A stretch of DNA of 64,000 nucleotides, taken from positions 1,426,001 to 1,490,000 of the forward strand of contig NZ_JAGQAG010000001.1 in NCBI RefSeq assembly GCF_021405525.1. Direction: 5' to 3'. A program made the position numbers and the translations under genes. The stretch comes from Ruegeria pomeroyi. GTDB lineage: Bacteria; Pseudomonadota; Alphaproteobacteria; Rhodobacterales; Rhodobacteraceae. The notes under the pieces are model-generated. The model ran no database searches, was not told the DNA's origin, and saw only the letters and a program-made list of their open reading frames with translations. How positions within the stretch are numbered: the first letter of the stretch is position 1; every line of letters begins with the position of its first letter. Shown here one piece after another: positions 48,121 through 56,613 of the stretch.

Positions 48121-50562
48121 ATGGCTACACGATTGAAGGGCGAACTGTCGGTCGAACAGTTGCGGCGAACTTGTGATCCCGCGAGCCTCGTCGGCGCGGG
48201 AACCGAGCAAACTGGCAAAGGTGGGCTGGTTGGCCAGGAACGAGCGCTGCGTGCCCTCAAGCTGGCAGTGGAAATTCGGCACGAAGACTTCAATCTTTTC
48301 GTTCTCGGCCCGCAAGGGACGGGGCGCCACACCACGGTGGAACAGGTTCTGCGCGCTCATGCTGCCACGCGCGAAACACCATGCGACTGGGTATATGTGA
48401 ACAACTTTGATGCGCCTCATAAACCGGTCGCGCTGAAGTTGCCTGTTGGCCTGGCGGATCGGCTAAAGGTCGAGATGGAGGACGTCATAGACGACCTGGC
48501 GGGCGACATGCCTGCGCTTTTCGAATCCGAGGAATATCAGGCGCAGAGGCGCGCTATTGAAGAGAGTTTTAGCGAGCGGCACGAGCAGGCTATGGCCGAT
48601 TTCGCAGAGCGCGCTCGGGAGGAAAACACGACACTGATCAGAACGCCGATGGGTTTCATGGTTGCTGCCACCAAGGAGGGAAATGTTCTCAAGAGCGAGG
48701 AGTTTAAGAAGCTACCGGAAGACGAGCAGACAGTGATCGAGGAGAAGGTCGAGCGTTTTCAGAACCAGCTCTCTGATATACTCAGAGACGCTTCCAAAAT
48801 GGAGCGTGAGCACCGCTCGCGGGTCGAGGCATTGAATGCCGAGATGGCAGAGCGCGCGGTTTCCAGCCGGATCGGCGAGGCGGAGTCCGCCTTTGGTGCT
48901 GTCGATGGAGTGTCCGACTATCTCTTTCGTGTCCGAAAGGACATGATCGAGAACCCCGAGATCTTTCTCCAAGCGGCAGCCCAGCGACAGAACGGGCCGT
49001 TTCCCGAAGCAATAGCGAAATCGCATCTGGACCCGATCTTTCGACGTTACCTGGTCAACGTGATCGTGTCCCACGATCCGGCTGCGATGTCTTCGGCACC
49101 AGTCGTTGTCGAGGACCTTCCCTCATTGGAACGGCTGGCGGGACGGATCGAGCATATTTCCCAGATGGGCTCTCTGGTCACCGACTTTTCCCTCATTCGA
49201 CCCGGGGCGCTGCATCTTGCAAATGGAGGATATCTTCTGATTGATGCGCGGCGAATTCTCGCAGAACCCTACGCGTGGGACGCTCTGAAACGGTGCCTGA
49301 AGAAACGGTCGATCACCATCACGTCTCTGGTCGATCGCATGAGCCTGTTCTCGACGACCTCGCTGGAGCCCGAGCCAATTCCGCTGGACGTCAGGGTGGT
49401 TCTGGTGGGCGACCGCAGGCTGCACAGCCTGCTTGTCATGCTGGACCCGGAATTTTCCGAGCTGTTCAAGGTGCAGGCAGATTTCGAAGGCACCGTGACG
49501 CGCAGTGGCGAAACACTGTTCGGTCTGGCCTCGGTCCTTCACGACTTCGCGCGGAAGCAGGGCTTGCTTCCACTGACCGATTCCGGCGCAGCGAGGTTGC
49601 TGGACGAGGCCACGCGTCTTGCTGGCGATGCGCGCAAGCTGACGCTGCAACTCGGTCAGTTGACCGATCTGCTTCGCGAGGCGGAACACTATGCGCGATC
49701 GGACGGGCATTCGATCGTGAGCGAGACCGAAATCGCGCGCGCGGTGGGCGAGCGCGAGCGTCGCGCGTCGCGCGTACAGGAACGTTTCCAAGAGGCCATT
49801 TCACGACAGATCGTCCTGGTCGATACAGAGGGCACAATGGTCGGTCAGATCAATGGTCTTTCCGTCGTCGAAACAGGAACTTACCGCTTTGGCCGCCCCT
49901 CGCGCATCACGGCGCGCGTCCGGATGGGGGCGGGCAAGCTGATCGACATCGAGCGAGAGGTGGAGCTTGGCGGCGCCCTGCATTCGAAGGGAGTGATGAT
50001 CCTTGGGGGCTATCTAACATCGACCTATGCGCTGGATGCACCTTTCTCGCTTCACGCCAGCCTCGTCTTCGAACAAAGCTATGGCGGTGTCGACGGGGAT
50101 AGCGCGTCTTGTGCCGAACTGATCGCGCTGCTTTCGGCGCTTTCGGGCAGGCCGGTTCGACAGGATCTCGCGATCACCGGTTCGGTCAATCAACTTGGAG
50201 AGGTTCAGGCCATCGGTGGCGTCAACGAAAAGATCGAGGGGTTTTTCGATGTCTGTGCCGAGCGTGGGTTGACCGGAAATCAGGGCGTGATCATCCCGGC
50301 CTCGAATATCGAACACCTCATGCTGCGCGATCGGGTGGTCGAGGCCGTCGGGCAGGGGCGTTTTCGGATCATTCCGATCCGGTCTGTCGATGAGGGGGTG
50401 GAAATCATGACCGGTCGCACCGCAGGCGCAAGGGTGGAAACGGGAGAGTTCCCGGATGGCAGCGTGAATGCAGAAGTCGAGGCAAGGCTTCGTACGTTTG
50501 CCAGGGATCGCAGAGCGTTTTCTGCCCGCACCGAAGCGGCAGGTGAGGGTGAGCATTCATGA
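48121..50562 (+). CDS. Lon-like AAA+ protease (LonB/YcbZ type)
   Basis: 813 aa. It has an N-terminal AAA module (Walker A GPQGTGRHTT about residue 63, where Arg69 replaces the usual Lys), a long helical insert (about 110-260), and a Lon-type C-terminal protease domain. The Ser-Lys dyad is Ser661 (GGVDGDSASCAELIALLSAL) and Lys704 (GGVNEKIEGFF); the 43-residue spacing equals that of E. coli Lon. The layout fits the AAA_32/Lon_C proteins related to YcbZ. ATG 48121 is chosen (CAGGGTGG just upstream). It is coupled to the next gene by ATGA. First cargo gene between IS relics A and B. Confidence 0.87.
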   Translation: MATRLKGELSVEQLRRTCDPASLVGAGTEQTGKGGLVGQERALRALKLAVEIRHEDFNLFVLGPQGTGRHTTVEQVLRAHAATRETPCDWVYVNNFDAPHKPVALKLPVGLADRLKVEMEDVIDDLAGDMPALFESEEYQAQRRAIEESFSERHEQAMADFAERAREENTTLIRTPMGFMVAATKEGNVLKSEEFKKLPEDEQTVIEEKVERFQNQLSDILRDASKMEREHRSRVEALNAEMAERAVSSRIGEAESAFGAVDGVSDYLFRVRKDMIENPEIFLQAAAQRQNGPFPEAIAKSHLDPIFRRYLVNVIVSHDPAAMSSAPVVVEDLPSLERLAGRIEHISQMGSLVTDFSLIRPGALHLANGGYLLIDARRILAEPYAWDALKRCLKKRSITITSLVDRMSLFSTTSLEPEPIPLDVRVVLVGDRRLHSLLVMLDPEFSELFKVQADFEGTVTRSGETLFGLASVLHDFARKQGLLPLTDSGAARLLDEATRLAGDARKLTLQLGQLTDLLREAEHYARSDGHSIVSETEIARAVGERERRASRVQERFQEAISRQIVLVDTEGTMVGQINGLSVVETGTYRFGRPSRITARVRMGAGKLIDIEREVELGGALHSKGVMILGGYLTSTYALDAPFSLHASLVFEQSYGGVDGDSASCAELIALLSALSGRPVRQDLAITGSVNQLGEVQAIGGVNEKIEGFFDVCAERGLTGNQGVIIPASNIEHLMLRDRVVEAVGQGRFRIIPIRSVDEGVEIMTGRTAGARVETGEFPDGSVNAEVEARLRTFARDRRAFSARTEAAGEGEHS

Positions 50563-51269
50563 GCAAGGAGATGCGTCCTGAACCTCATCTTCTGGTCGTT
50601 GGAATGAATAGTTCCGATGTGAAGGCCACGATGTCATTTGCGCGTACCCTGTTGGACATGCTGCCAGCGATCCCGAGGGGCCTGCTAGTAGATACGCGGA
50701 TTGCAGACCTCGCTATTGGTGTAGGGCATAGGGTCGTAGCCCTCGACGGTACGCTCCGGGAGATGCCAACTGACGAACAGTTGCGGCGAACCGTGAAATG
50801 GGAGGCAAGCCGTCTGGAGACACTCATCGCCGACTTGTCATCTGGACGCTCTGAGCGCTTGAGTTGCGAGGTGGCCGAAGGCGATCTGATCACATGCGCA
50901 TGCGCCGCTGCTGCCGACGAAGATATTTTGCTGCTCTGCCAACGCCCCATGCTTGCATTTCATGGCAATGTGCTTTTGATCGGTGCACCCAACTCACACT
51001 CGACCAAGGTCTTGGCCATGGTGCGCGCGCTGGCCAATTCATCCGCGGCCAAGATATCCGAGGTTCAAACCACCGAGGAGGTCGCAGCAGTTTTCAAAAG
51101 GGTTGATCGCAGTCGCGTCGCGGCAATTGTCGTTGATCTCAACGTGGGTCCACTGAAGAGCGAAGAGGACCTGAGGCACCTTTTCTCTGCCGCGCGTTGT
51201 CCGGTGGTCGTGATTGGGGCCAAGCATATCAAACCGACCTGTGACAAAGCGGACGCGTCCGTTACCTGA
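50559..51269 (+). CDS. Hypothetical protein, possibly Usp-like, paired with the Lon-like protease
   Basis: 236 aa with two alpha/beta halves: LLVVGMNSSDVKATMSFART near the start, and NVLLIGAPNSHSTKVLAMVR (about residue 130) in the second. Rossmann/Usp-like strand-loop patterns are visible, but no ATP motif is certain. There is no signal peptide or membrane segment. ATG 50559 overlaps the protease stop (ATGA), so it may be an adaptor or substrate-delivery partner; this is inference from coupling alone. Confidence 0.62.
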   Translation: MSKEMRPEPHLLVVGMNSSDVKATMSFARTLLDMLPAIPRGLLVDTRIADLAIGVGHRVVALDGTLREMPTDEQLRRTVKWEASRLETLIADLSSGRSERLSCEVAEGDLITCACAAAADEDILLLCQRPMLAFHGNVLLIGAPNSHSTKVLAMVRALANSSAAKISEVQTTEEVAAVFKRVDRSRVAAIVVDLNVGPLKSEEDLRHLFSAARCPVVVIGAKHIKPTCDKADASVT

Positions 51270-51296
51270 CTGCTGGGGGCGTTGTTTTCTGCAACC

Positions 51297-51376
51297 AGAA
51301 CGGTTGCGGGGGTGCTGCCCTCAAGGAAATCGGTGCCAGCCACCGTCAGGAAACGGGTTGCTGGTTTGAGGTGCCC
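51297..51376 (+). mobile_element. Short IS6-type transposase fragment D
   Basis: The bases around 51323-51376 translate in one frame to KEIGASHRQETGCWFEVP, which matches the transposase segment AIGNAHRQETGRWLNN of the IS copy at 62.8 kb. The match extends left to about 51297 with a 5-base deletion that breaks the frame. It is a scrap of the region missing from relic B. Both sides are unrelated sequence. Confidence 0.65.
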
Positions 51377-51726
51377 CCTAGATCTGTAGACGCTTCGCCG
51401 CCTACCGGACCTGGCTTGGTCCCGTGATCGTTCCTGTTTTCAAAGGAGGCGCCCGGAGAAGTACGCGGCTCTCAAGGAGGGACTCGAAAGGCACTGCCCG
51501 GGAATGATCATCCAGTTTTCGACCGGTGGAGGGTCAGGCGCAGGCCAGACGCGTGGCGGAATGCTGCCACCGCGACCGGACATGGCCTCGTTGTCCGTCG
51601 GATCGAATAACTTCCCGAACTTCCGCCCCGACAGGTTGACGAACTTCGGTTCCGGGGGGTGTTACGTTGCGCCCAAGGGTAGACCCGCATCGTATCCTTG
51701 ACCCCCTAGCCTACATTGATCCGAAG
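51377..51726. other. Non-coding or decayed stretch between IS fragments
   Basis: About 350 bases lie between IS fragments D and B. The only open frame (51504-51701, 65 codons) shows no recognisable protein features, lacks a ribosome site and is rich in Pro/Gly/Arg. No promoter, tRNA or terminator is seen. It is probably debris from successive insertions and deletions. Confidence 0.5.
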
Positions 51727-51934
51727 GGTCTTGCCACAAGGCATAGGGTTGAGACGGGCAGGGTGGTTCACGCCTCAGTCTTCAACTATTTCAACTAGGA
51801 GCGCAACCTCACCAGCCGACAGAATTTCAAGCTTAACCGCGCCGCCGTCTAGCCGAGTGGCGCCAACTTGCTGCGGCATAAAGGGCAGGGTTACTGTCCG
51901 AGCTGAGATCGGTTCGAAGCTGTCTGACACCTCC
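51727..51934 (+). mobile_element. IS6-type relic B (both ends kept, middle deleted)
   Basis: A 208-base mini-copy of the 62.8-kb IS. Its left part starts GGTCTTGCCACAAGG and continues through GGTTGAGACGGGCAGGGTGG. It then jumps to the transposase 3' region (from about 51770, CGCCTCAGTCTTCAAC) and runs to the same right end as copy C (CTGTCTGACACCTCC, ending 51934). About 620 internal bases are missing relative to copy C. The right end is fused into the tetR reading frame on the other strand. Confidence 0.85.
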
Positions 51935-52604
51935 CAGAAATGGCCTTCGCGCTGGTAGCAGGGTCCAAGAAATGGATGGGGAACAGCCCGGCTAGGAAGC
52001 GCCTCACAAGTTCCATCGCCCAAACGCGCGAGAAATTCTCCATGTCGGTCAGGTAGTGCACCCACATGCCCTCAAGCAGCGCTAGCGTGCCATGGGTGGC
52101 ATCTTCGGCGAGAGTTGCCGATGCCCCCTCCTCGCCAGCTATTTCTTCAAAGGCGGAGCGCAGTTTTTGCACCAAACGCTCGTCTTGGGTGCTGGTGTAT
52201 TGGGCGATCCCGGGGTGAGAACTTGCCGCGCCGCGGAATGCATGCCAGATCTTGATCCCGCGCGGGCTGAGTAGGGTTTCGGAAAGATCGGCGACGACGA
52301 TCGCCATCACACGCACCGCCGGGGGGGCGTCGCCGATGTCGGTCATCCGATCCATTTTTGAATAGTAGTGCTCGCTGAACTGCTTGGCCGCTGCGGTTAC
52401 CAGATTGTCCTTGCCGCCAAAATGCAGGTGTACCATTCCGCGCGACAATTCCGCCCGGTGAATGATGTTTGTGACTGAGGCCTCCGTCAGGCCGCTTTCA
52501 GCGATCGTGTCGAGAGTCGCGTCGATCAATGCCTGCCGGCTGGCTTCTGGATCACGCTTGGCTGGTCGGCGTCGACGGTGTTTGGTTGAGGTAATATCTT
52601 TCAT
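51891..52604 (-). CDS. TetR/AcrR-family (BetI-like) repressor
   Basis: 237 aa. N-terminal helix-turn-helix (ALIDATLDTIAESGLTEASV, then TNIIHRAELSRGMVHLHFGG, about residues 25-65) with the KDNLVTAAAKQF continuation typical of BetI-like TetR proteins. The ligand domain has LLEGMWVHYLTD. The last 13 residues and stop codon come from the right end of IS relic B, so the natural C-terminus was replaced. It is divergent from the ABC transporter operon, whose promoter carries a perfect palindrome (52679-52698), the likely operator. The start at 52604 (MKDITSTKH) has a weak ribosome site. Confidence 0.86.
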   Translation of the reverse strand: MKDITSTKHRRRRPAKRDPEASRQALIDATLDTIAESGLTEASVTNIIHRAELSRGMVHLHFGGKDNLVTAAAKQFSEHYYSKMDRMTDIGDAPPAVRVMAIVVADLSETLLSPRGIKIWHAFRGAASSHPGIAQYTSTQDERLVQKLRSAFEEIAGEEGASATLAEDATHGTLALLEGMWVHYLTDMENFSRVWAMELVRRFLAGLFPIHFLDPATSAKAISGRCQTASNRSQLGQ

Positions 52605-52648
52605 ATTCAACCATGTAGATCGATTTCCATCAAATTTCAAAGAGTAGA

Positions 52649-52678
52649 TTGACACAAGCACTGCCGCCGCGCAATACT
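52649..52678 (+). promoter_or_regulatory. Promoter of the methylamine/ABC operon
   Basis: A perfect -35 box TTGACA (52649-52654), an 18-base spacer and AATACT (52673-52678) as a fair -10 box. The palindromic operator begins on the next base, so a bound repressor would block transcription start. The promoter lies in the divergent gap between tetR and the first permease gene. Confidence 0.65.
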
Positions 52679-52698
52679 TAATGGACAATCGTCCATTA
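52679..52698. promoter_or_regulatory. Perfect palindromic operator, probable TetR-family binding site
   Basis: An 8-bp perfect inverted repeat TAATGGAC / GTCCATTA with a 4-base spacer (AATC). The dyad directly follows the -10 box of the operon promoter and lies 75 bases from the tetR start. The length and symmetry fit TetR/BetI-type operators. Its ATG at 52681 is part of the dyad and is not the permease start. Confidence 0.8.
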
Positions 52699-52731
52699 GG
52701 GAATTTAGGCAGGCCAGGTCGGGGAGGTCCG

Positions 52732-53592
52732 GTGTTCAAGCCCAGAAGCGAAGCGGCCAGAGGATATGCTCTCAGTTCGCCTGCCACGGCCTATGTCGGC
52801 TTTCTGGTGGCGGCGCCGCTTGTCATTCTGATCACCTATTCCTTCTGGACGCAGACCTACGTTACGCTTGATAAGACGCCCACGCTCGGGAACTATCGCG
52901 CCGCGCTGTCCGATCCGCTGGTGCATCACCTGATGCTGCGTTCGATCTGGATCGCTGGCGCGGTCACTCTGGCGACCGTGGTGCTGGCCTATCCGATTGC
53001 CTATTTCATCGCGATGAAGGCCCGGAGAAAAACGATCTGGCTCTTGTTGATCACCATTCCCTTCTGGTCCAGCTACCTGCTGCGGGTGTTCGCATGGAAG
53101 CTGATACTGGGATTCAATGGCGTGATGAACTCGGCGCTACTGGGGCTCGGCCTGATCGATGAACCGCTTGATTTTCTGCTTTATAACGAGTTTGCAGTGG
53201 TGCTGACTCTGGCTCATGCCTGGGCCCCGTTCGCGATCCTGCCGATCTATGTCAGTCTGCAAAAGATCGACCCCAGCCTGCTTGAAGCAGCGACCGACTT
53301 AGGCAACAGCCCGCTGCAAAGGTTCCTGCGCGTGACGCTGCCGCTTACCGTGCCCGGTATCATTGCCGCCAGCCTGATCATTTTCGTCCCAACGGTGGGC
53401 GATTATGTGACCCCCGCGCTGGTGGGCGGGTCGGATGGCAAGATGATCGCCAACCTGATTCAGGTTCAATTCGGTGCTGCGAACAACTGGCCTTTAGGAG
53501 CCACGCTGTCGCTTTTGGCGATGATGTCGGTCGGCTTTGTGGCAATCGTGTTCGTCATCGCGGGTCGCGGTTTGGGGGGGCGAATTAGATGA
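52732..53592 (+). CDS. ABC transporter permease (spermidine/putrescine PotB type)
   Basis: 286 aa with six predicted helices. The EAA-type loop is seen in LLEAATDLGNSPLQRFLRVT (about residue 183). The first helix begins YVGFLVAAPLVILITYSFWT. The GTG at 52732 is chosen as start because GGGGAGG lies 4 bases upstream; the upstream in-frame ATG (52681) sits inside the operator and would put leader residues into it. It partners the next permease and the ATPase. Substrates of this family are polyamines, betaines or related cations. Confidence 0.87.
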   Translation: MFKPRSEAARGYALSSPATAYVGFLVAAPLVILITYSFWTQTYVTLDKTPTLGNYRAALSDPLVHHLMLRSIWIAGAVTLATVVLAYPIAYFIAMKARRKTIWLLLITIPFWSSYLLRVFAWKLILGFNGVMNSALLGLGLIDEPLDFLLYNEFAVVLTLAHAWAPFAILPIYVSLQKIDPSLLEAATDLGNSPLQRFLRVTLPLTVPGIIAASLIIFVPTVGDYVTPALVGGSDGKMIANLIQVQFGAANNWPLGATLSLLAMMSVGFVAIVFVIAGRGLGGRIR

Positions 53593-54374
53593 AACGTCCT
53601 TCACTCCTTGTGATCTACGCCTTTGCCTATTTGATCTTCCTTTACCTGCCGGTGATGTTCTTGCCGCTGTTTTCGTTCAACAGTGGAACCATCGTTGCAT
53701 TTCCGATCAAGGGCTGGACACTTGACTGGTACCGCAAGCTGGGCGAGCAGGATACCCTGATCCAGGCGCTTTGGAATTCGCTGGGTGTCGGTGCAGTCAC
53801 GGCATTGCTGGCCACCGCCATGGGGCTGTTCGCTGCCCGCGCTTTTGTTCGCTACCGGTTTCGTGGTCAGGCTGCGGCCGAGGGGCTGGTGATGCTGCCG
53901 CTCGTCATTCCCGGCATCATCGTTGCCTCGTCGATGCTGGTGCTGTTCTTGTTCCTTGGTCTGCAGCCGTCGTTGGTTACGGTCACGCTGGGGCATACCT
54001 TTCTGGCACTGCCTTTTGCCGTATCGATCCTGAAATCCGCCTTTGACGATTTCGACGCCTCGCTCGAAGAGGCTTCTTATGATCTGGGCTGTGGCGTGTT
54101 CGAGACTTTCCGGCGTGTCACCCTGCCGGTTGTTGCCCCGGGCATCGTCGCCAGCATTCTGGTGACCTTTACCGTCAGCTTCGACGAATTCGTGCTGGCC
54201 TTCTTTCTGTCTGGCAACCAGCCAACCCTGCCGGTCTACATCTGGAGCCAGATCCGCTTTCCGGCCAAGCTGCCCAATGTTCTGGCGCTTGGTTCCATTC
54301 TGCTTTTCGCCTCGGCCATGCTCTTGGTGCTGGCCAAATATTTCCAACGCCGCTCAACAACTCGAGACGTCTGA
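53589..54374 (+). CDS. ABC transporter permease (PotC type)
   Basis: 261 aa with six predicted helices and the coupling loop LEEASYDLGCGVFETFRRVT (about residue 158). The N-terminus (LLVIYAFAYLIFLYLPVMFL) is typical of the second permease in PotABCD systems. It overlaps the first permease gene by ATGA and the ATPase gene by one base. Confidence 0.88.
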   Translation: MKRPSLLVIYAFAYLIFLYLPVMFLPLFSFNSGTIVAFPIKGWTLDWYRKLGEQDTLIQALWNSLGVGAVTALLATAMGLFAARAFVRYRFRGQAAAEGLVMLPLVIPGIIVASSMLVLFLFLGLQPSLVTVTLGHTFLALPFAVSILKSAFDDFDASLEEASYDLGCGVFETFRRVTLPVVAPGIVASILVTFTVSFDEFVLAFFLSGNQPTLPVYIWSQIRFPAKLPNVLALGSILLFASAMLLVLAKYFQRRSTTRDV

Positions 54375-55492
54375 TGACCGAGAAAAACATCATAGAACTC
54401 AAAGGCGTCGAGAAACGCTATGGCAGTTTCCTGGCGGCCTCCGGGATCGATCTGGACCTTCGTCAGGGCGAATTCTTCTCTTTGCTGGGGCCGTCGGGCT
54501 GCGGCAAGACCACGGTGCTACGAATGATCGCGGGTTTCCAGGAACCGACACAGGGCGCCATCCTGATCGATGGGCAAGACATGGCCGGCGTGCCGGCCAA
54601 CAACCGTCCCACCAACATGGTGTTCCAGAGCTATGCCATTTTTCCGCATCTGAATGTGGCCAACAACGTGGCCTATGGGTTGCGCGGGCGGGTGCCCAAG
54701 GCCGAGATCGACGCCCGCGTGACCGAGGCGCTGGAGATGGTTGAATTGGGAGGGTTGCACCAACGCGGAGCCAATGAGCTGTCTGGCGGTCAGCGCCAGC
54801 GGGTCGCACTGGCCCGCGCACTGATCATGCGACCCAAAGTGCTGCTGTTGGACGAGCCGCTCTCGGCGCTGGACAAGAAACTTCGCGAACAAATGCAGTT
54901 CGAAATGCGTAACCTGCAACAATCGCTGGGTATCACCTTTGTCATGGTCACACACGACCAATACGAGGCTATGACCATGTCCGACCGCATCGGCGTGATG
55001 TTTGATGGCCGCCTGGAGCAAGTAGACACGCCGGCCACGCTTTATGCGCGCCCCTGCAACCGGGCGGTGGCCAGTTTCATCGGAGAGATGAACATCCTGC
55101 CGGCCACTGTACTGGAGGAAACCGGGGGCATGCTTTCCATTGAAGCGGCCGGGTTTGGCCGCATGCGGATCGAACGAAATGTCAACGCCACCGATCGGGC
55201 ACGCGACATCATTGTCGGCATCCGCCCCGAACAGCTGGAAATCAAGGCCGACAAACCCGCCGACTATCCTGCCACGCTGAAAGGTAAAATCAGCAATGTC
55301 GCCTTTTACGGTGAGAACATCCACTATCATGTCGCGGTCGAGAATATCGACAAACCGATCGCGGTGTCGGTGCCGAACTATTTCCACACGGTCGATTTCA
55401 ATCGCGGTGACGCGGTCTGGTTGGGCCTGCAAGTGGCCAGTGTGATCGATTTGGGTAAAGAAAGAAAATCAAGCCAACGGGAGAAAACATGA
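54374..55492 (+). CDS. ABC transporter ATP-binding protein (PotA type)
   Basis: 372 aa. Walker A LLGPSGCGKTTVLRMI (about residue 38), Q-loop MVFQSYAIFPHLNV (about 83), signature ELSGGQRQRVALARAL (about 135) and Walker B VLLLDEPLSALD (about 157) are complete. A C-terminal TOBE-type domain (about 280-365, ILPATVLEETGGMLSIEAAG) is typical of PotA/OpuCA-like ATPases that serve polyamine or betaine importers. Confidence 0.93.
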   Translation: MTEKNIIELKGVEKRYGSFLAASGIDLDLRQGEFFSLLGPSGCGKTTVLRMIAGFQEPTQGAILIDGQDMAGVPANNRPTNMVFQSYAIFPHLNVANNVAYGLRGRVPKAEIDARVTEALEMVELGGLHQRGANELSGGQRQRVALARALIMRPKVLLLDEPLSALDKKLREQMQFEMRNLQQSLGITFVMVTHDQYEAMTMSDRIGVMFDGRLEQVDTPATLYARPCNRAVASFIGEMNILPATVLEETGGMLSIEAAGFGRMRIERNVNATDRARDIIVGIRPEQLEIKADKPADYPATLKGKISNVAFYGENIHYHVAVENIDKPIAVSVPNYFHTVDFNRGDAVWLGLQVASVIDLGKERKSSQREKT

Positions 55493-56550
55493 GACTTCAA
55501 GGCATTGCAGCATTCGCACTCGCGACCGCCATCAGCACCGGCTGCGCCAGCGCCGGGGGGGCGGACCTGAGCGTTTTCGATTGGTCGGGCTACGAGGATC
55601 CGGGCTTTTTCGCCAGCTACATGGCGAAATACGGGAACGAGGCGCCCAGCTATTCCTATTTCGGCAGCCAGGAAGAGGCTTTTACGAAGCTTATGTCGGG
55701 CTTTACCGCCGATCTTGCACATCCCTGTTCGGACGCAGTGCGCAAATGGGTGGCGGCCGACCTGATCAAGCCGCTGGATGAAAGCAAGCTGACCAACTGG
55801 GCCGATATGCTGCCCGAGATCAGGGAGGTCGACGGCATCGTTCTGGATGGCAAGCTCTACATGCTGCCCTTCGAATGGGGCAATACCGGCCTGATCTATC
55901 GCACCGACAAGATCGCTGCCGACGCGGTCTCGCTGCAACTGCTGGCCGATCCCGCCTATGCGGGCAAGATCGCCATTCCCGATGCGGCCTCGTCGGCCTA
56001 TGCGCTGGCTTCGCTGGCCACCGGCAACGGCGCCGATTACACCAATCTGAGCGACGAACAGTTCAAGGAAGCGTCGGATTTCCTGCGCGCGATTCATCCC
56101 AACATGCGGTTCTACTGGTCGGATGCGGGCCAGCTGGACCAGGCGATGACCAGCGGCGAGATCGAAATGGGCTGGGCCTGGAACCAGTCCGAGCTGAACC
56201 TGATCTGGAACGAAGTGCCCGCCGCGATGATGCGGGACGTCGACAAGGGTATCGCCACCTGGGTCTGTGGCTATGTGCATCTGAAATCCTCGACCACGCC
56301 GGACGAACAGGTCTATGACCTGCTCAACGCGCTCACCGATCCTGTCAGCGGTCAGTACATCATCGACAACTGGGGGTATCCGCATTCCAACGCCAAGGCG
56401 TTCGAGATGGCCGATCAGGCCAACATCGAGGCCTACGGGTTCTCCGATCCTAAAAGCTTCTTCGAAGGCAGCCTGTTCTTTGACGCGGTGACGCCGGAAC
56501 TCGAGGCCAAAATGCTGGCCGAGTTCGAGCGGATCAAGGCCGGCTTCTAA
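55489..56550 (+). CDS. Extracellular solute-binding protein (PotD type)
   Basis: 353 aa with an N-terminal signal (ALATAISTGCASA) and the PotD/SBP fold (DLSVFDWSGYEDPGFFASYM, about residue 26, then EWGNTGLIYRTDKIA, about 127). PotD-like proteins bind polyamines or quaternary amines through acidic and aromatic residues; the aromatic-rich segments WSGY and FYWSDAGQ fit a cation-binding pocket. The ligand is not known. A hairpin follows the gene at 56567. Confidence 0.87.
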   Translation: MRLQGIAAFALATAISTGCASAGGADLSVFDWSGYEDPGFFASYMAKYGNEAPSYSYFGSQEEAFTKLMSGFTADLAHPCSDAVRKWVAADLIKPLDESKLTNWADMLPEIREVDGIVLDGKLYMLPFEWGNTGLIYRTDKIAADAVSLQLLADPAYAGKIAIPDAASSAYALASLATGNGADYTNLSDEQFKEASDFLRAIHPNMRFYWSDAGQLDQAMTSGEIEMGWAWNQSELNLIWNEVPAAMMRDVDKGIATWVCGYVHLKSSTTPDEQVYDLLNALTDPVSGQYIIDNWGYPHSNAKAFEMADQANIEAYGFSDPKSFFEGSLFFDAVTPELEAKMLAEFERIKAGF

Positions 56551-56566
56551 TTCACTCATTTCGCCG

Positions 56567-56584
56567 GGGGCGCCTCTGCGCCCC
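56567..56584 (+). promoter_or_regulatory. GC-rich hairpin after the binding-protein gene
   Basis: A 6-bp GC stem (56567-56572 with 56579-56584) with a 6-base loop, 17 bases after the stop codon and 30 before the next gene. There is no T-run. In ABC operons such hairpins often stabilise the upstream mRNA, so the binding protein is made in excess of the downstream enzymes. That role is inferred from position. Confidence 0.5.
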
Positions 56585-56613
56585 TGGCCCCGACGGATAG
56601 GAACACGCGCGAT

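Noticed and set aside
51504-51701. Small open frame between IS fragments
   Set aside because: No ribosome site or recognisable features, and a composition like that of decayed intergenic DNA.
52681-52731. ATG 52681 as start of the first permease
   Set aside because: It lies within the palindromic operator and has no ribosome site. GTG 52732 has GGGGAGG at good spacing.
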